Below, piece after piece: positions 53,200 to 63,377 of a stretch of DNA of 64,000 bases (position 1 is its first letter; each line of letters starts with the position of its first letter). The DNA lies in NCBI RefSeq assembly GCF_963974425.1, contig NZ_CAXBCK010000010.1, positions 17,561-81,560 of the forward strand. Reading direction: 5' to 3'. This DNA is from Marixanthomonas sp963974425 (GTDB taxonomy: Bacteria > Bacteroidota > Bacteroidia > Flavobacteriales > Flavobacteriaceae). The notes beneath the pieces are model-generated. The model ran no database searches. It was given only the letters and a program-made list of their open reading frames with translations, and was not told where the DNA came from. A program made the translations under genes and the position numbers.

Positions 53200-56070
53200 T
53201 TACATTTTAACGTCTTCCAGTTTTACTTCTTCACCTTCTTTGTTGATTAATTTAACTTCATCAAAATCCATGTCTTTAAATTGAGCAAACTGTGTTTCAG
53301 CATCACCAACAACCAAATAAGCCATTTTAGACTCGTCTAGGTATTTATTTGCCAATTCTTTATGCTGCTCAAGCGTCATGTTTTTAACGATGCTCTCTTC
53401 GTTTTCAATATAATTTGAAGGAAGGTCGTAACTGCTCATTTCTTGAAGCATACCCAATAATGAGAATTGCGTTTCAAAACGACGCGCGTTCGATTTAATC
53501 ATTGCATTTTTAGTGAAATCTAGATCTTCCTTACTGATTCCTTCTTTGTAGTTAGCGATCTGATCCTTAAATATTTGAACAGACTCACCTGTAGTATTGG
53601 TACGAACACTAGAGGAAGCAGTAAACGTTCCTGGAATTTTGCTTCCGCTGAACCCCGTACGTGCTCCATATGTATATCCTTTTTCTTCACGAAGAATAAG
53701 GTTTACATTTCCGCTAAAAGAACCACCTAATTTATAGTTCATCACCTCAACAGGGTAAAAATCCTTATCGGTACGTGGTAATGCGATATATCCAATATTG
53801 ATAACCGATTGCTTGGCTTTAGGAATATCTACAAAATACAAAGAAGCTTTATCACGACTTTCCGGAATTGTATATTCTGGAATGGTTACTTCTTTTGCTG
53901 CCCATCGCTCTTTTAATCCATTAAGTTGCTTTAAGGTTTCTTCTTTGTCTATTTTACCAACTACGTGAAATGTACTAATTGATGGTGAAAAATTGTTGTT
54001 ATAGAAGGACTTTAAATCTGCCATTTCTATGGCTTCTACAGATTCTTCCGTTCCGCTTGTTGGAAGGCTGAAAATATGGTCTTCACCGTACAACAATTTA
54101 TCATAGACATTGCTCGCTACCCTGTTTGGATTCGCGGCATTACGTTTTATCTGGTTGATTGTTTTGGTTTTAACACGTCCCAATTCTTCTTCATCCCAAC
54201 GTGGTTCTAGTAAAATTTCTTCTACTAAATCCATTGTTTTATCGAAGTTACGTGTTAATGTGTTTCCACGAATTACAATAGACTCGTTGGTAGTGTACAT
54301 ATTAATAGAAGCTCCTAGAAGATCAATGGCCTCTTCAAGCTCTTCTGGAGTTTTGTTTTGCGTACCCTCCATTAAAATATCTGTCATTAAGTTAGCAACA
54401 CCATTTTTATTTTTATCGTCCATTAAATGTCCGCCTTCGATTACTAAACTGAAGTTAACCGTTGGAATTTCATTTTGCTCAATTCCGTATACTTCTAATC
54501 CGTTATCTAATTCTGCCGTCCAAGTATCTGGAATGCTTAATTCTGGTGTAGCACCTTGCTCAGGTTGAATAGAACGATCAAAATTTGAAGGAGTTTTAGC
54601 TACTTCTTCAGTTGATTCTTCAATATTCTTCTCTACATTCTCCTTAATTTCTTCTTCTACAACTGGCGCTTTTTCTGAATTTTCAGCAATCAACTCCATT
54701 TGTCCTTTCGGTACGAAGCTTGTCAACACAAAAGGCTTATCTTTTATGTACTCGTTATACACACGCATAACATCTTCCTTGGTTACTTTTTTGATGTTTT
54801 CAATATCATCTTCGATAAATCCAGGATCTCCAGTAAATGTGTTATAACGTGCTAATTGGAATGATTTCCCTAATACACTACTTATTCCATTGTAAAAATC
54901 TGTTTCTAAACCAGCTTTAATACGCTCGATATCACGATCGGTCACGCCATTCTTTTCAAACATCGCCATCGCTTCATTAATTCCAGTTTCTACGCTATCT
55001 AAGTCAACACCGTTATTAGCGGTAATATTAATTCGGAATTCACCCGCCAATTCTTGCGAACTATTGTAAGCGCTAGTTCTTGAAGTAAGGTCTTTCTCTT
55101 TTACCAATACCTTATACAATGGTGCTTTTTTTCCATCGGAAAGTATTTCAGCTAAGAAATCTAATGCATATGCATCCTCAGTATATTGCTCAACTGTTGG
55201 CCACACCATATTTAGTTGTGGTGCATTCGCAAAATTATCTTCGTGGTACAGTCTTTTGGTTTCAGAAATAGTAACCGGTTGTGGTTCCATTTTTTCAACT
55301 TCTTGACGTTTTTTGATTTCGCCAAAATACTTTTCAATCATTTCTTTAGCCTCGGCTGTTTCAAAATCACCTGCTAACACCAATGTCGCATTATTAGGAC
55401 CGTAAAAACGATCGTAAAATTCGCGAACATCTTCTATAGTTGAATTTTGAAGGTCTTTTAATTCACCAATAACTTGCCAATTGTAAGGATGTCCTTCTGG
55501 ATAGATATTTTTATCGATTACCCAACCAGTGTGGCCATAAGGATTATTATCTACACGTTGTCTCTTTTCGTTTTGAACCACTTCTTGTTGGTTATAAAAA
55601 GCAGACTCGGTAACTGTATTAATAAAGTATCCCATACGGTCACTTTCTAACCACATTACCATTTCCATGGCATTTTTAGGTACCACTTCGTAGTAAATAG
55701 TTCCATCTTTCCAAGTACCGCCGTTTAATGTACCGCCAGCATCTTGAATCTTTTTGAAAAACTGATCTTGTGGAACGTTCTCAGATTCTTGAAATAGCAT
55801 ATGCTCAAATAGGTGAGCAAAACCAGTACGGCCCGTTTTTTCACGGTTAGAACCTACGCCATATTGAATGGCAACTGAAACAATCGGGTCACTTTTATCT
55901 TGGTGTAACACGACATCCAGACCGTTTTCAAGTTCATACTTTTCAAAATCGACAGAAAGTGAAGCACTTTCTTCTGTGGTTTCAGTTTCTTCATTTTTAC
56001 AGGAAGTAAAAGTAAAAGCCACTGCAAGCAGAGCAATAACTGTAATTTTAATTTTGTTTTTTGCAATCAT
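53200..56070 (-). CDS. M16 family zinc metallopeptidase, fused double-domain lipoprotein
   Basis: 956 residues. Lipoprotein signal ending FTFTSC. Two M16 (insulinase/pitrilysin) halves in one chain: the first has the inverted zinc motif HLFEH (about residue 85) with a downstream Glu; the second, from about residue 515 (TWTAELDNGLEVYGIEQNEI), lacks HxxEH, as in the inactive halves of this family. A Glu-rich linker (VEEEIKENVEKNIEESTEE) joins them. It probably forms a periplasmic peptide-degrading clamshell. TATCTTTA (56093-56100) may be its -7 box. Confidence 0.93.
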   Translation of the reverse strand: MIAKNKIKITVIALLAVAFTFTSCKNEETETTEESASLSVDFEKYELENGLDVVLHQDKSDPIVSVAIQYGVGSNREKTGRTGFAHLFEHMLFQESENVPQDQFFKKIQDAGGTLNGGTWKDGTIYYEVVPKNAMEMVMWLESDRMGYFINTVTESAFYNQQEVVQNEKRQRVDNNPYGHTGWVIDKNIYPEGHPYNWQVIGELKDLQNSTIEDVREFYDRFYGPNNATLVLAGDFETAEAKEMIEKYFGEIKKRQEVEKMEPQPVTISETKRLYHEDNFANAPQLNMVWPTVEQYTEDAYALDFLAEILSDGKKAPLYKVLVKEKDLTSRTSAYNSSQELAGEFRINITANNGVDLDSVETGINEAMAMFEKNGVTDRDIERIKAGLETDFYNGISSVLGKSFQLARYNTFTGDPGFIEDDIENIKKVTKEDVMRVYNEYIKDKPFVLTSFVPKGQMELIAENSEKAPVVEEEIKENVEKNIEESTEEVAKTPSNFDRSIQPEQGATPELSIPDTWTAELDNGLEVYGIEQNEIPTVNFSLVIEGGHLMDDKNKNGVANLMTDILMEGTQNKTPEELEEAIDLLGASINMYTTNESIVIRGNTLTRNFDKTMDLVEEILLEPRWDEEELGRVKTKTINQIKRNAANPNRVASNVYDKLLYGEDHIFSLPTSGTEESVEAIEMADLKSFYNNNFSPSISTFHVVGKIDKEETLKQLNGLKERWAAKEVTIPEYTIPESRDKASLYFVDIPKAKQSVINIGYIALPRTDKDFYPVEVMNYKLGGSFSGNVNLILREEKGYTYGARTGFSGSKIPGTFTASSSVRTNTTGESVQIFKDQIANYKEGISKEDLDFTKNAMIKSNARRFETQFSLLGMLQEMSSYDLPSNYIENEESIVKNMTLEQHKELANKYLDESKMAYLVVGDAETQFAQFKDMDFDEVKLINKEGEEVKLEDVKM

Positions 56071-56092
56071 ATTGGTTTAGTTTTGTAAGCGC

Positions 56093-56100
56093 TAAAGATA
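56093..56100 (-). promoter_or_regulatory. Probable -7 box of the M16 gene (TATCTTTA variant)
   Basis: TATCTTTA on the minus strand, 22 bases before ATG 56070; the same octamer as before menB. Confidence 0.4.
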
Positions 56101-56138
56101 CAACTGCAGTTTTGCTGAAATCTTAACGAAATGTTAAA

Positions 56139-58619
56139 TCAATTAACAACTATTTTCTTTGTAATTATTTTTTCATCAATAACTATCTTTATTAAATAAA
56201 CTCCTGCTGAAAAATTTGAAATGTCTAATTTATTAGTTTTACTTTCAATTAATTCCTTTTTTAATAGTTTCCCCGTTAAATCAAATATTAGTACTTGAGA
56301 AGGTTTTTTTATTGATGTAAGTAAAAATTCAATAAATAACATATTATTAGCAGGATTGGGATAAATATTTACACCCGATTTATAGTCATAAATAGATAAG
56401 GTTTCTTCAGTAATTTCAGTGTTTTCAGTATTGGTTTCAATGGGGAAATTATAGTCAAAATATATTTCAGCATTATTCATAATATTTTCCCCAACCTGTA
56501 AGTTTCCTCTAGTTTTTATCTTAAATAAAACAAAGCCTTTATTATTTGGCGATGTAAAGGGTAATTGAATATCTTCAAAAACAAACTCTAATATATTGTC
56601 ATTTTTTAATCTAGTAACAAAATTATGGCTTGAACTTAATGGAACTATAGACAATGGATTGAGGGTTTCTGTATTTAAAACATCCTTAATTACAATATTT
56701 CTAGCGTTTACTGTTCCTAAGTTTTCAAAGCGAATTAAATAGTGAATATAGTCTCCAATCTTATTTACTGGTAGAGTATTGCCTTGTAAACATTTAATGT
56801 CATTTGGATCCATAGAGTTGAAAACAGTTTGTTCTAAAGTGAAAGTATTGTCTTCTATGGTTTCATCATTTTCTTGGGGAAAAATTGACGTTTTAAAATT
56901 TAATATTTCACCTCCGTTTAACGGAGGCACATCGGTTGGAGCATTTAAATGCATTGCAACCTCAATTTCGTTGGTTTGAAAAGGTAATAGATCATTAAAA
57001 ATCCAATTAATAGTATCTGTAGATTGTGAATTTTCAGAAGGTGTAGCATTTAAAAAATCCATAAATTCATCTTGAAAGGTTAATTTCACTTCTCCAGAAA
57101 GGGTAGTATTCCCTTTATTTTTATATATAATTTTATATCTACAATCAAATCCTGGTACTGCTTGCTCTAAGGGAACAATTGTTATTTCTAAGTCATCATG
57201 TATTCCATCGGGTACTATACAGTAGTTTTGAATATGTGGGTTTTGTCCCGTAGGGATATCTAGTTGTACAATACTAGGATCAATTGTGAAATATGATATC
57301 TCTTCCAGCATTGGCACAAATGTGTGAGGCCCTTCTTGCAAAGGAATTTTATAGTTACCTTCTCCATTTGCTATAAAAATTGCCTCTTCAGTTCCATTAG
57401 ACACTTTAAGTTTTAAATAAGGATAAATAGCATCTGTAATGTTACATCCATTTCCATCAATATCAAACCTGGTTTCTCCTATTACATCATAATATCCCCC
57501 CCCTGGAACAAAAGAACAATATGAATTAACTTGGCAATCTACATATCCATAATCTTCAAGCTTATTTGTCACTTGAAAATACTCCACTAACGAACCATTT
57601 ATCTCACTATCTATACAAATAAATCTTATATCAGGATTATTATCAAAACCTAAAGAGACTAAAGAACTACCGTTTTTAATAAACAAAGTTTCTAAGGCGT
57701 TATTGTTAATTGCTAAAGTTTTAAGTAAGTGATTTGAAGTAATATCTAATGAAGTGAGTGAATTATGTTCAGCGCTAAAGTTATATAACATTTTACTATT
57801 TGAAATATCTATCTCAGTAAGGTTGTTATAGTCACAATTTATATTATCTAGTTGATTACTATTCGTTAATATTTCCGTAAGTTCATTATAAGCACAATTT
57901 AAGGAACGTAAATTAGTGTTGTGACTTAAATTAAGAGATTGAAGTTCATTAACAGCACAATTCAATATTTCTAATTCTATATTTTGAGATAAATCTAATT
58001 GGGTTAAGTTGTTTCCCGTAACATATAATTCTGTTAAATTAACATTACTAGCTAAGTCTATATTCAAAATATTAGGATTAAAGCTAAAATTTAAATGAAT
58101 TAAATTAGGAGCTTCATTTAAGTATAAGTCACTAAAATCATTACCAGAAACATTTAAATGTATTAATTCCTGATTATCTAATAAAGTAAGTTCTTGTAAT
58201 TCATTATCATCTGCAATCACTGTCCTTATGTGTTGATTTTCAGAAAAATTTAAACTCGTTAGAGAATTATTTTTGATATCTAAAGTTTTGAGCTGAACAT
58301 TTGAACTAAAGTTTGCTGTAGAAATTTGATTACCGTAAATTAAAAGACGTTCCAAATTAATAAAATAACCAATTTCATCTATTGAAGAGATCTCACTATT
58401 TTTTAAAGACAAGTATCTTACTTCTTGAGCTTCGTAAATATCTATTTCACCATCATCATTAATATCTGCATCTTCTGTAGGTAATGAGCCATTTGGTGAA
58501 GTAATGACGCAATTAGTATTTACTAATCTATTTTTCAAATTTTGGTCTGTAAATTCTATTATTTGTGCATGTATATGTAAACTACAAATAAAAAAAAGTA
58601 AAAAGTAACACAGTTTCAT
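56139..58619 (-). CDS. T9SS-exported leucine-rich-repeat protein
   Basis: 826 residues. Signal peptide MKLCYFLLFFICSLHIHAQ; a dockerin-like start (NGSLPTEDADINDDGEIDIY); about twelve short LRRs of the LxxLxxxxNxL type (residues about 70-330); beta-sandwich modules including a DUF7619-like region (GDYIHYLIRFENLGTVNARN); and a C-terminal type A sorting domain (VNIYPNPANN to KKIVVN). The last is cleaved when the type IX machinery delivers the protein to the cell surface. Likely an adhesin or binding protein. The coding DNA is more AT-rich than its neighbours. Confidence 0.9.
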   Translation of the reverse strand: MKLCYFLLFFICSLHIHAQIIEFTDQNLKNRLVNTNCVITSPNGSLPTEDADINDDGEIDIYEAQEVRYLSLKNSEISSIDEIGYFINLERLLIYGNQISTANFSSNVQLKTLDIKNNSLTSLNFSENQHIRTVIADDNELQELTLLDNQELIHLNVSGNDFSDLYLNEAPNLIHLNFSFNPNILNIDLASNVNLTELYVTGNNLTQLDLSQNIELEILNCAVNELQSLNLSHNTNLRSLNCAYNELTEILTNSNQLDNINCDYNNLTEIDISNSKMLYNFSAEHNSLTSLDITSNHLLKTLAINNNALETLFIKNGSSLVSLGFDNNPDIRFICIDSEINGSLVEYFQVTNKLEDYGYVDCQVNSYCSFVPGGGYYDVIGETRFDIDGNGCNITDAIYPYLKLKVSNGTEEAIFIANGEGNYKIPLQEGPHTFVPMLEEISYFTIDPSIVQLDIPTGQNPHIQNYCIVPDGIHDDLEITIVPLEQAVPGFDCRYKIIYKNKGNTTLSGEVKLTFQDEFMDFLNATPSENSQSTDTINWIFNDLLPFQTNEIEVAMHLNAPTDVPPLNGGEILNFKTSIFPQENDETIEDNTFTLEQTVFNSMDPNDIKCLQGNTLPVNKIGDYIHYLIRFENLGTVNARNIVIKDVLNTETLNPLSIVPLSSSHNFVTRLKNDNILEFVFEDIQLPFTSPNNKGFVLFKIKTRGNLQVGENIMNNAEIYFDYNFPIETNTENTEITEETLSIYDYKSGVNIYPNPANNMLFIEFLLTSIKKPSQVLIFDLTGKLLKKELIESKTNKLDISNFSAGVYLIKIVIDEKIITKKIVVN

Positions 58620-58680
58620 TAAAGTATATTTTGGGGTAAATTAAATATTTTATTCCTTTATAATAAAAATTAGTTAAAAA

Positions 58681-60222
58681 TTAACCAAACCAACCGTCAC
58701 GATCCAAGCTTCTATATTGAATAGCTTCGGAAATATGATTACCCGTTATATTTTCTGAATTATCTAAATCGGCAATCGTTCTAGATACCTTTAAAATACG
58801 GTCGTACGCTCGAGCGGAAAGGTTAAGGCGTTCCATAGCTGTTTTCAATAGTTGTAAGGAAGCTTCATCTAATTTACAAAAGGTTCGTATTTGCTTAACG
58901 CCCATTTGCGCATTATAATGGATATTTTCAAACTCTTCAAAACGTTTTGACTGTAATTTTCTGGCCTGTGTAACTCGCTCTCGTATGATGATGCTCGCTT
59001 CGCCTTTTCTTTCTTCGCTCAATTTTTCAAAAGGCACAGGAGTTACTTCTATATGAATATCAATTCGGTCTAGTAACGGACCCGAAATCTTGCCTAAATA
59101 ACGTTGCATTTCGGCTGGTGAAGAAGTTATTGGCGCATCTGGATCGTTAAAATATCCACTAGGACTGGGGTTCATACTCGCAACTAACATGAAGCTGGAC
59201 GGATATGTAACTGTAAATCGTGCTCGTGAAATGGTTACATCGCGGTCTTCTAGCGGTTGTCGCATTACTTCGAGGACGCTTCGCTTAAATTCAGGTAATT
59301 CGTCTAAAAACAAAACACCATTATGTGCCAATGAAATTTCCCCTGGCTGGGGGTATTGTCCGCCGCCGACCAGTGCTACATCACTAATTGTATGGTGGGG
59401 ACTTCTAAAAGGGCGTGAAGTCATTATCCCTCCTTTTTGTTTCGTTCTTCCGGCAACACTGTGTATTTTGGTAGTTTCTAACGCTTCATTAATAGTCAAT
59501 GGAGGTAAAATACTGGGCAAACGCTTTGCCAACATGGTTTTACCCGAGCCTGGAGGGCCAATTAATATTATATTATGTCCACCAGCGGCAGCGATTTCCA
59601 TACAACGCTTAATACTTTCTTGGCCTTTTACGTCGCTAAAGTCGAATTCTGGGTTTTCAAGATGTTCATAGAACTCAGCTTCCATATCAACGATGGATTG
59701 TTCTAGAGGAATTTCAGCATTGAAAAAATCGATTACTTCTTTTATAGTTTCTACGCCGTATACTTCCAACCCATCAACAATTGCAGCTTCTTTTTCATTT
59801 TGTTTGGGGAGAATAAAACCTTTAAACCCTTCTTCTTTAGCTTTTATAGCGATAGGCAAAGCACCACGAATAGGCTGTAAACTTCCATCTAGAGAAAGTT
59901 CGCCCATAATAATGTATTCTGAAAGGGGATGATTTTCTTTTATCTGTCCAGTAGAAACTAATATTCCAATAGCCAAGGTAAGATCGTAAGCCGAGCCTTC
60001 TTTTCGAAGATCGGCCGGAGCCATGTTTAGAGTTATTTTTTTTCCAGGAATTTTAAATCCGTTGTTTTGTAAGGCAGCAGCAATGCGGTAATTACTTTCT
60101 TTAATAGCATTATCTGGCAGACCAACTAAATGGTAGCCAACTCCAATATCAGTATTTACTTCAACAGTAATAGTTGTGGCTTCTACGCCAAAAACAGCAC
60201 TCCCATATACTTTTGTGAGCAT
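58681..60222 (-). CDS. ComM/YifB-type AAA+ ATPase (Mg chelatase-like)
   Basis: 513 residues. N-terminal LonB/ChlI-like domain (VEVNTDIGVGYHLVGLPDNA), Walker A GPPGSGKTMLAKR, Walker B GVLFLDELPEF, arginine-finger region and C-terminal RAYDRILKVSRTIADLD. ComM is a hexameric helicase that helps branch migration during natural transformation. The family is often mislabelled as a magnesium chelatase. Possible -7 box TATCTTTC on the minus strand at 60261-60268. Confidence 0.92.
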   Translation of the reverse strand: MLTKVYGSAVFGVEATTITVEVNTDIGVGYHLVGLPDNAIKESNYRIAAALQNNGFKIPGKKITLNMAPADLRKEGSAYDLTLAIGILVSTGQIKENHPLSEYIIMGELSLDGSLQPIRGALPIAIKAKEEGFKGFILPKQNEKEAAIVDGLEVYGVETIKEVIDFFNAEIPLEQSIVDMEAEFYEHLENPEFDFSDVKGQESIKRCMEIAAAGGHNIILIGPPGSGKTMLAKRLPSILPPLTINEALETTKIHSVAGRTKQKGGIMTSRPFRSPHHTISDVALVGGGQYPQPGEISLAHNGVLFLDELPEFKRSVLEVMRQPLEDRDVTISRARFTVTYPSSFMLVASMNPSPSGYFNDPDAPITSSPAEMQRYLGKISGPLLDRIDIHIEVTPVPFEKLSEERKGEASIIIRERVTQARKLQSKRFEEFENIHYNAQMGVKQIRTFCKLDEASLQLLKTAMERLNLSARAYDRILKVSRTIADLDNSENITGNHISEAIQYRSLDRDGWFG

Positions 60223-60305
60223 ATTTTTTAGTATTTAAAACAAGGGAGTTGAATAAAAAGGAAAGATAGTAATTTTTTATTTATACCGTTTTCAGAAAAA
60301 AAGTA

Positions 60306-60617
60306 TTATTTCATCCACCAGCAATCAATAAAATCTGTTACCATATGAAACAACAATCCTACCGCAATAATTCTGGTTTTTTTGAAGAATAAAAACACCA
60401 AATAAACACAAATGGCATAATAGGAATGCAGTGGATGAAACCCGATACTACACCTTCCGGGAGAAAAAATAGGGTCTGCCAGCAAATGATCCAGATCGAC
60501 AAGCATGGTGGCAATCATAATGAGCCAAGCGCGTTTCCAGTTATTTCTGAAAAAAATCCACGCTAATAAACCTGGGGCTAAAAAGTGAAGCGAATAATGT
60601 GTAACTGTTTGCAGCAT
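60306..60617 (-). CDS. DUF6122 family small membrane protein
   Basis: 103 residues with three hydrophobic segments and conserved polar residues in them: HYSLHFLAPGLLAWIFFRNN, MLVDLDHLLADPIF, GFHPLHSYYA, and a final HMVTDFIDCWWM. The spread of His and Asp in membrane segments looks like the YdjM/metal-dependent membrane hydrolase pattern. Function unknown. It lies 25 bases after the cassette B regulator gene and may be co-transcribed. Confidence 0.75.
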   Translation of the reverse strand: MLQTVTHYSLHFLAPGLLAWIFFRNNWKRAWLIMIATMLVDLDHLLADPIFSPGRCSIGFHPLHSYYAICVYLVFLFFKKTRIIAVGLLFHMVTDFIDCWWMK

Positions 60618-60642
60618 TTCTTACTAGATAAGCTAAAAGCAT

Positions 60643-61311
60643 CTATTCAATAATAATGGGAGGCACCAATTCATTTTTAATTGCGAAGATGACAAGTCCC
60701 GCTACGTTTTTCACATCTGCTTTATCCAATAAATTTTTACGGTGTACTTCCACAGTTCTTGGGCTTATAAATAATTTTTCAGCAATTTCAGCGGTTTTAT
60801 GTTGTTTGCAGATTAACTCTAAAACCTCTGCTTCCCTTTCAGTTAAAAATTCGTCATCAAAAACAGTTTTATCACTGTATTTACTTCCTCCTTTTTTACT
60901 ATTCACTACTTCCATCACGTGTTTATCGTAATAGAAACCATTGTAATATACTTGTTTTATGGTATGTAAAACTTTTTCAGGTGGTGAATTTTTCACTAAG
61001 TAAGCGCTTGCCCCTACATCTATCATGTTTCTAATAAATGGTTTGGTATTGTATGTAGTAAGAGCAATAATTCCTATTTCACCGTACGCTTGGTGTATCG
61101 CCTTGGTAGCTTCGACACCATTTAATCCTGGCATTTTTATATCCGTAACAACTATATCGGGTAATTGTTCGCAACCTGCCAAGTGTTCCAAAAGCTCGTT
61201 CCCGTCACTGGCCTGATATGTAATTTCTATGGCTGAATCACGAGAGAGAATGTGCACCATCCCTACTCTAAACAGTTCTTCATCATCTGCGATTACTACG
61301 TTAATTTTCAT
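60643..61311 (-). CDS. LuxR/NarL-type response regulator (cassette B)
   Basis: 222 residues. Receiver with ADDE pocket, phospho-acceptor Asp57 (VVTDIKMPGLNG), Lys in YLVKN; C-terminal LuxR helix-turn-helix (LTEREAEVLELICKQHKTAE and EIAEKLFISPRTVEVHRKN). Overlaps the kinase gene by 11 bases. Same position and domain layout as the regulator of cassette A (39452-40102), including the C-terminal VAGLVIFAIKNE versus VGLVIYALKNE. Confidence 0.93.
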   Translation of the reverse strand: MKINVVIADDEELFRVGMVHILSRDSAIEITYQASDGNELLEHLAGCEQLPDIVVTDIKMPGLNGVEATKAIHQAYGEIGIIALTTYNTKPFIRNMIDVGASAYLVKNSPPEKVLHTIKQVYYNGFYYDKHVMEVVNSKKGGSKYSDKTVFDDEFLTEREAEVLELICKQHKTAEIAEKLFISPRTVEVHRKNLLDKADVKNVAGLVIFAIKNELVPPIIIE

Positions 61312-62119
61312 CTTTACTGGGGTTTAAGGCTAAAGTTACAGAAATTCCATTATCTGGTGAAGATATTATAGTATGAGTTGCATTTAAAATGGCAACTCGG
61401 TTTTCAATACCGCTCATCCCTAATCCTTTTGCTTTTTTGGCAATTGAAACATCAAATCCTTTTCCATTATCGGAATAGTACAGAAGTAGTTGTTTTCCTT
61501 CCATTTCGGTTTTTAAAGTTAGATTTGTAGCTTCAGAATATTTTATGGAGTTATTGAACAGCTCTTGCACGATACGAAATACATGCAATTCTTTATCCTT
61601 GTTAAGAAAATGTTCTGGATACTGTAAATTACAATTTACCTCAAAGCTATTGGTGTCGGCAACTTCTTCGCACAACTCTTCTAGGGCAGCTTCCAGTCCG
61701 AATTTATCTAAAGTAGGTGGCAACAAATCGTGAGCAATCTTTCGGGAGCTTTCCAAAACGTTTCCGGTTACCTTTAAAATGCTATTGGCTATTTTATTTG
61801 TTTCTTCAGAAGAAATATCTTTTAATGACAACATGTTAGCATTTAATGAAACAATGTTGAGTTTTGAACTAATGGCATCATGCAAGTCTTGAGCAATTCG
61901 CTTTCGCTCCTCTTCTTGGGTGATTATGGTAGTTTGTAGTATTTCTTTTTGATTGGCAATTTTCAAGTTTGCCTTTTCCAGTTCACTTTTGATAATCCGT
62001 TTTCTTGAAAAGTAAAAAAACAAAATAATAGCTACCGCCATTGCTACCAAAAGGGCAATGGCAATGAGGATAAGATCGACTATTTGATAGTCTTCTTGGA
62101 ATAGTAATTCTTCCACCAT
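61301..62119 (-). CDS. Sensor histidine kinase, HisKA_3 type (cassette B)
   Basis: 272 residues. A short N-terminus, one membrane segment (about residues 14-37), a coiled linker, phospho-acceptor His80 in AQDLHDAISSKLN, N box FNNSIKYS, and DNGKGFD with GLGMSGI. Like the cassette A kinase it has essentially no periplasmic sensor. Its start overlaps the upstream membrane gene by 40 bases. Confidence 0.92.
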   Translation of the reverse strand: MVEELLFQEDYQIVDLILIAIALLVAMAVAIILFFYFSRKRIIKSELEKANLKIANQKEILQTTIITQEEERKRIAQDLHDAISSKLNIVSLNANMLSLKDISSEETNKIANSILKVTGNVLESSRKIAHDLLPPTLDKFGLEAALEELCEEVADTNSFEVNCNLQYPEHFLNKDKELHVFRIVQELFNNSIKYSEATNLTLKTEMEGKQLLLYYSDNGKGFDVSIAKKAKGLGMSGIENRVAILNATHTIISSPDNGISVTLALNPSKDEN

Positions 62120-62724
62120 GTCACGAAGATAAGAAATTGAAGGCCAAGATAGAGTACATTATTTAAGTTCAATAATAAGCGATAACCATACTTTGTAATT
62201 AATTCCATATTAAACACGAGGTTACCAGAGGCAAAAATTAAAATACTAGACAGTAAATAGAAAAAAAGACCTATGTTAATGATAAGAAATTCATTTGTTT
62301 CGTGCAGGTACTTATAAAAAAAGAGGACTGAATATATTACAATAATACCTTGGGTGATTGTAACACCTAATGGATTGTAGCGAAAAAACATAGCTGGGGT
62401 TTCAATAAACTGAAACGTGATAATACCTAGAACTATCCCCAAAACAACATACATCCATTTATGTTTCAACAGCTCAAAATAAAAAAATGTGAGAAAAATA
62501 AACTGAAGAATGTAATAAAAATGAAAGAGAAAAAGATTGTTATTTATAGGAACAATAAATTTTAAAAACGATGCATTAAGCTGTATAATGGCTATTACAA
62601 CTAAATAAACCGCAAATATTTTAAAGGCTTTATTGTTTCCTTTAAGCCTAGAGATATAAAGAAGCGCATTTAACACACAAAATGCTATCGCAAAATTACT
62701 TGAGATATCCAACAACGTATCCAT
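62080..62724 (-). CDS. Multi-pass membrane protein 2 of cassette B
   Basis: 214 residues from ATG 62724, whose A is also the last base of the upstream stop (TAATG); a longer frame (62769) overlaps the previous gene and is rejected. Seven hydrophobic segments. Tandem paralogue of the protein just upstream: NNKAFKIFAVYLVVIAIIQ versus NGKAFKIFTYYLLLISIIQ, YNPLGVTITQGIIVIY versus YNSVGIALTQGIITVY, and ASGNLVFN in both. The 40-base overlap with the kinase gene points to a sensor partner. Confidence 0.8.
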   Translation of the reverse strand: MDTLLDISSNFAIAFCVLNALLYISRLKGNNKAFKIFAVYLVVIAIIQLNASFLKFIVPINNNLFLFHFYYILQFIFLTFFYFELLKHKWMYVVLGIVLGIITFQFIETPAMFFRYNPLGVTITQGIIVIYSVLFFYKYLHETNEFLIINIGLFFYLLSSILIFASGNLVFNMELITKYGYRLLLNLNNVLYLGLQFLIFVTWWKNYYSKKTIK

Positions 62725-63368
62725 TAGCTTAAATAACGTATAGTTTTCTTTCTGAAGTTTCCATACCAAGCGATAAAAACTAAAATTTGAAAAATAATAT
62801 AGAATACACTGTTTAAGGTTAGCAATAATATATAGTCTTCTTTCGAAATTAAATCGAAATTAAACACTAAGTTTCCCGATGCCAAGATTAAACTACTACT
62901 AATCATATATAGAAAAATGCCTAAATTGATTAATAAGAACTTCGAATCTTTTTTAGTCAGTGAAAAGTAAAAATATAATAAAGCATATACCGTAATAATC
63001 CCTTGCGTTAAGGCAATACCAACAGAATTGTATTTTAAAAATAAAGAAAAATCACTTACATATTGGTACCCTAAAAAAGCAAGTACCAAAATACCTATAT
63101 ATAAAAGTATTTTTAAGTTTAATAGTTCACGGAAAAAAAGAGTCAAAACTGCAAATTGAACAATAATATATACGTTAGACATATATAAATTATAGTCTGT
63201 AAATAAATGTAATAAATAACTTATTACCTGGATAATGGATATTAATAACAAGTAGTAAGTAAAGATTTTAAAAGCTTTACCGTTGTAAGTAAAGCTTTTA
63301 AAGAATAAAATAGTATTAATTACAACTGTAATAACCCCTATTTTTCCTAAAAGAAGAAATAATTCCAT
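62724..63368 (-). CDS. Multi-pass membrane protein 1 of cassette B
   Basis: 214 residues, seven hydrophobic segments, short loops. Paralogue of membrane protein 2 directly downstream (shared KAFKIF, QGII and ASGNLVFN stretches), so a tandem duplication is evident. Its position after the small soluble protein matches the single membrane protein of cassette A. Nine bases separate it from the small-protein stop. No known family motif. Confidence 0.8.
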   Translation of the reverse strand: MELFLLLGKIGVITVVINTILFFKSFTYNGKAFKIFTYYLLLISIIQVISYLLHLFTDYNLYMSNVYIIVQFAVLTLFFRELLNLKILLYIGILVLAFLGYQYVSDFSLFLKYNSVGIALTQGIITVYALLYFYFSLTKKDSKFLLINLGIFLYMISSSLILASGNLVFNFDLISKEDYILLLTLNSVFYIIFQILVFIAWYGNFRKKTIRYLS

Positions 63369-63377
63369 TTAATGGTT

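Noticed and set aside
54110..54568. 152-residue plus-strand frame opposite the M16 gene
   Set aside because: It is a shadow of the second M16 domain, serine-rich as antisense frames of such coding regions usually are.
58681..60222. Magnesium chelatase for chlorophyll or bacteriochlorophyll synthesis
   Set aside because: The domain order is that of ComM/YifB, and no tetrapyrrole genes are near.
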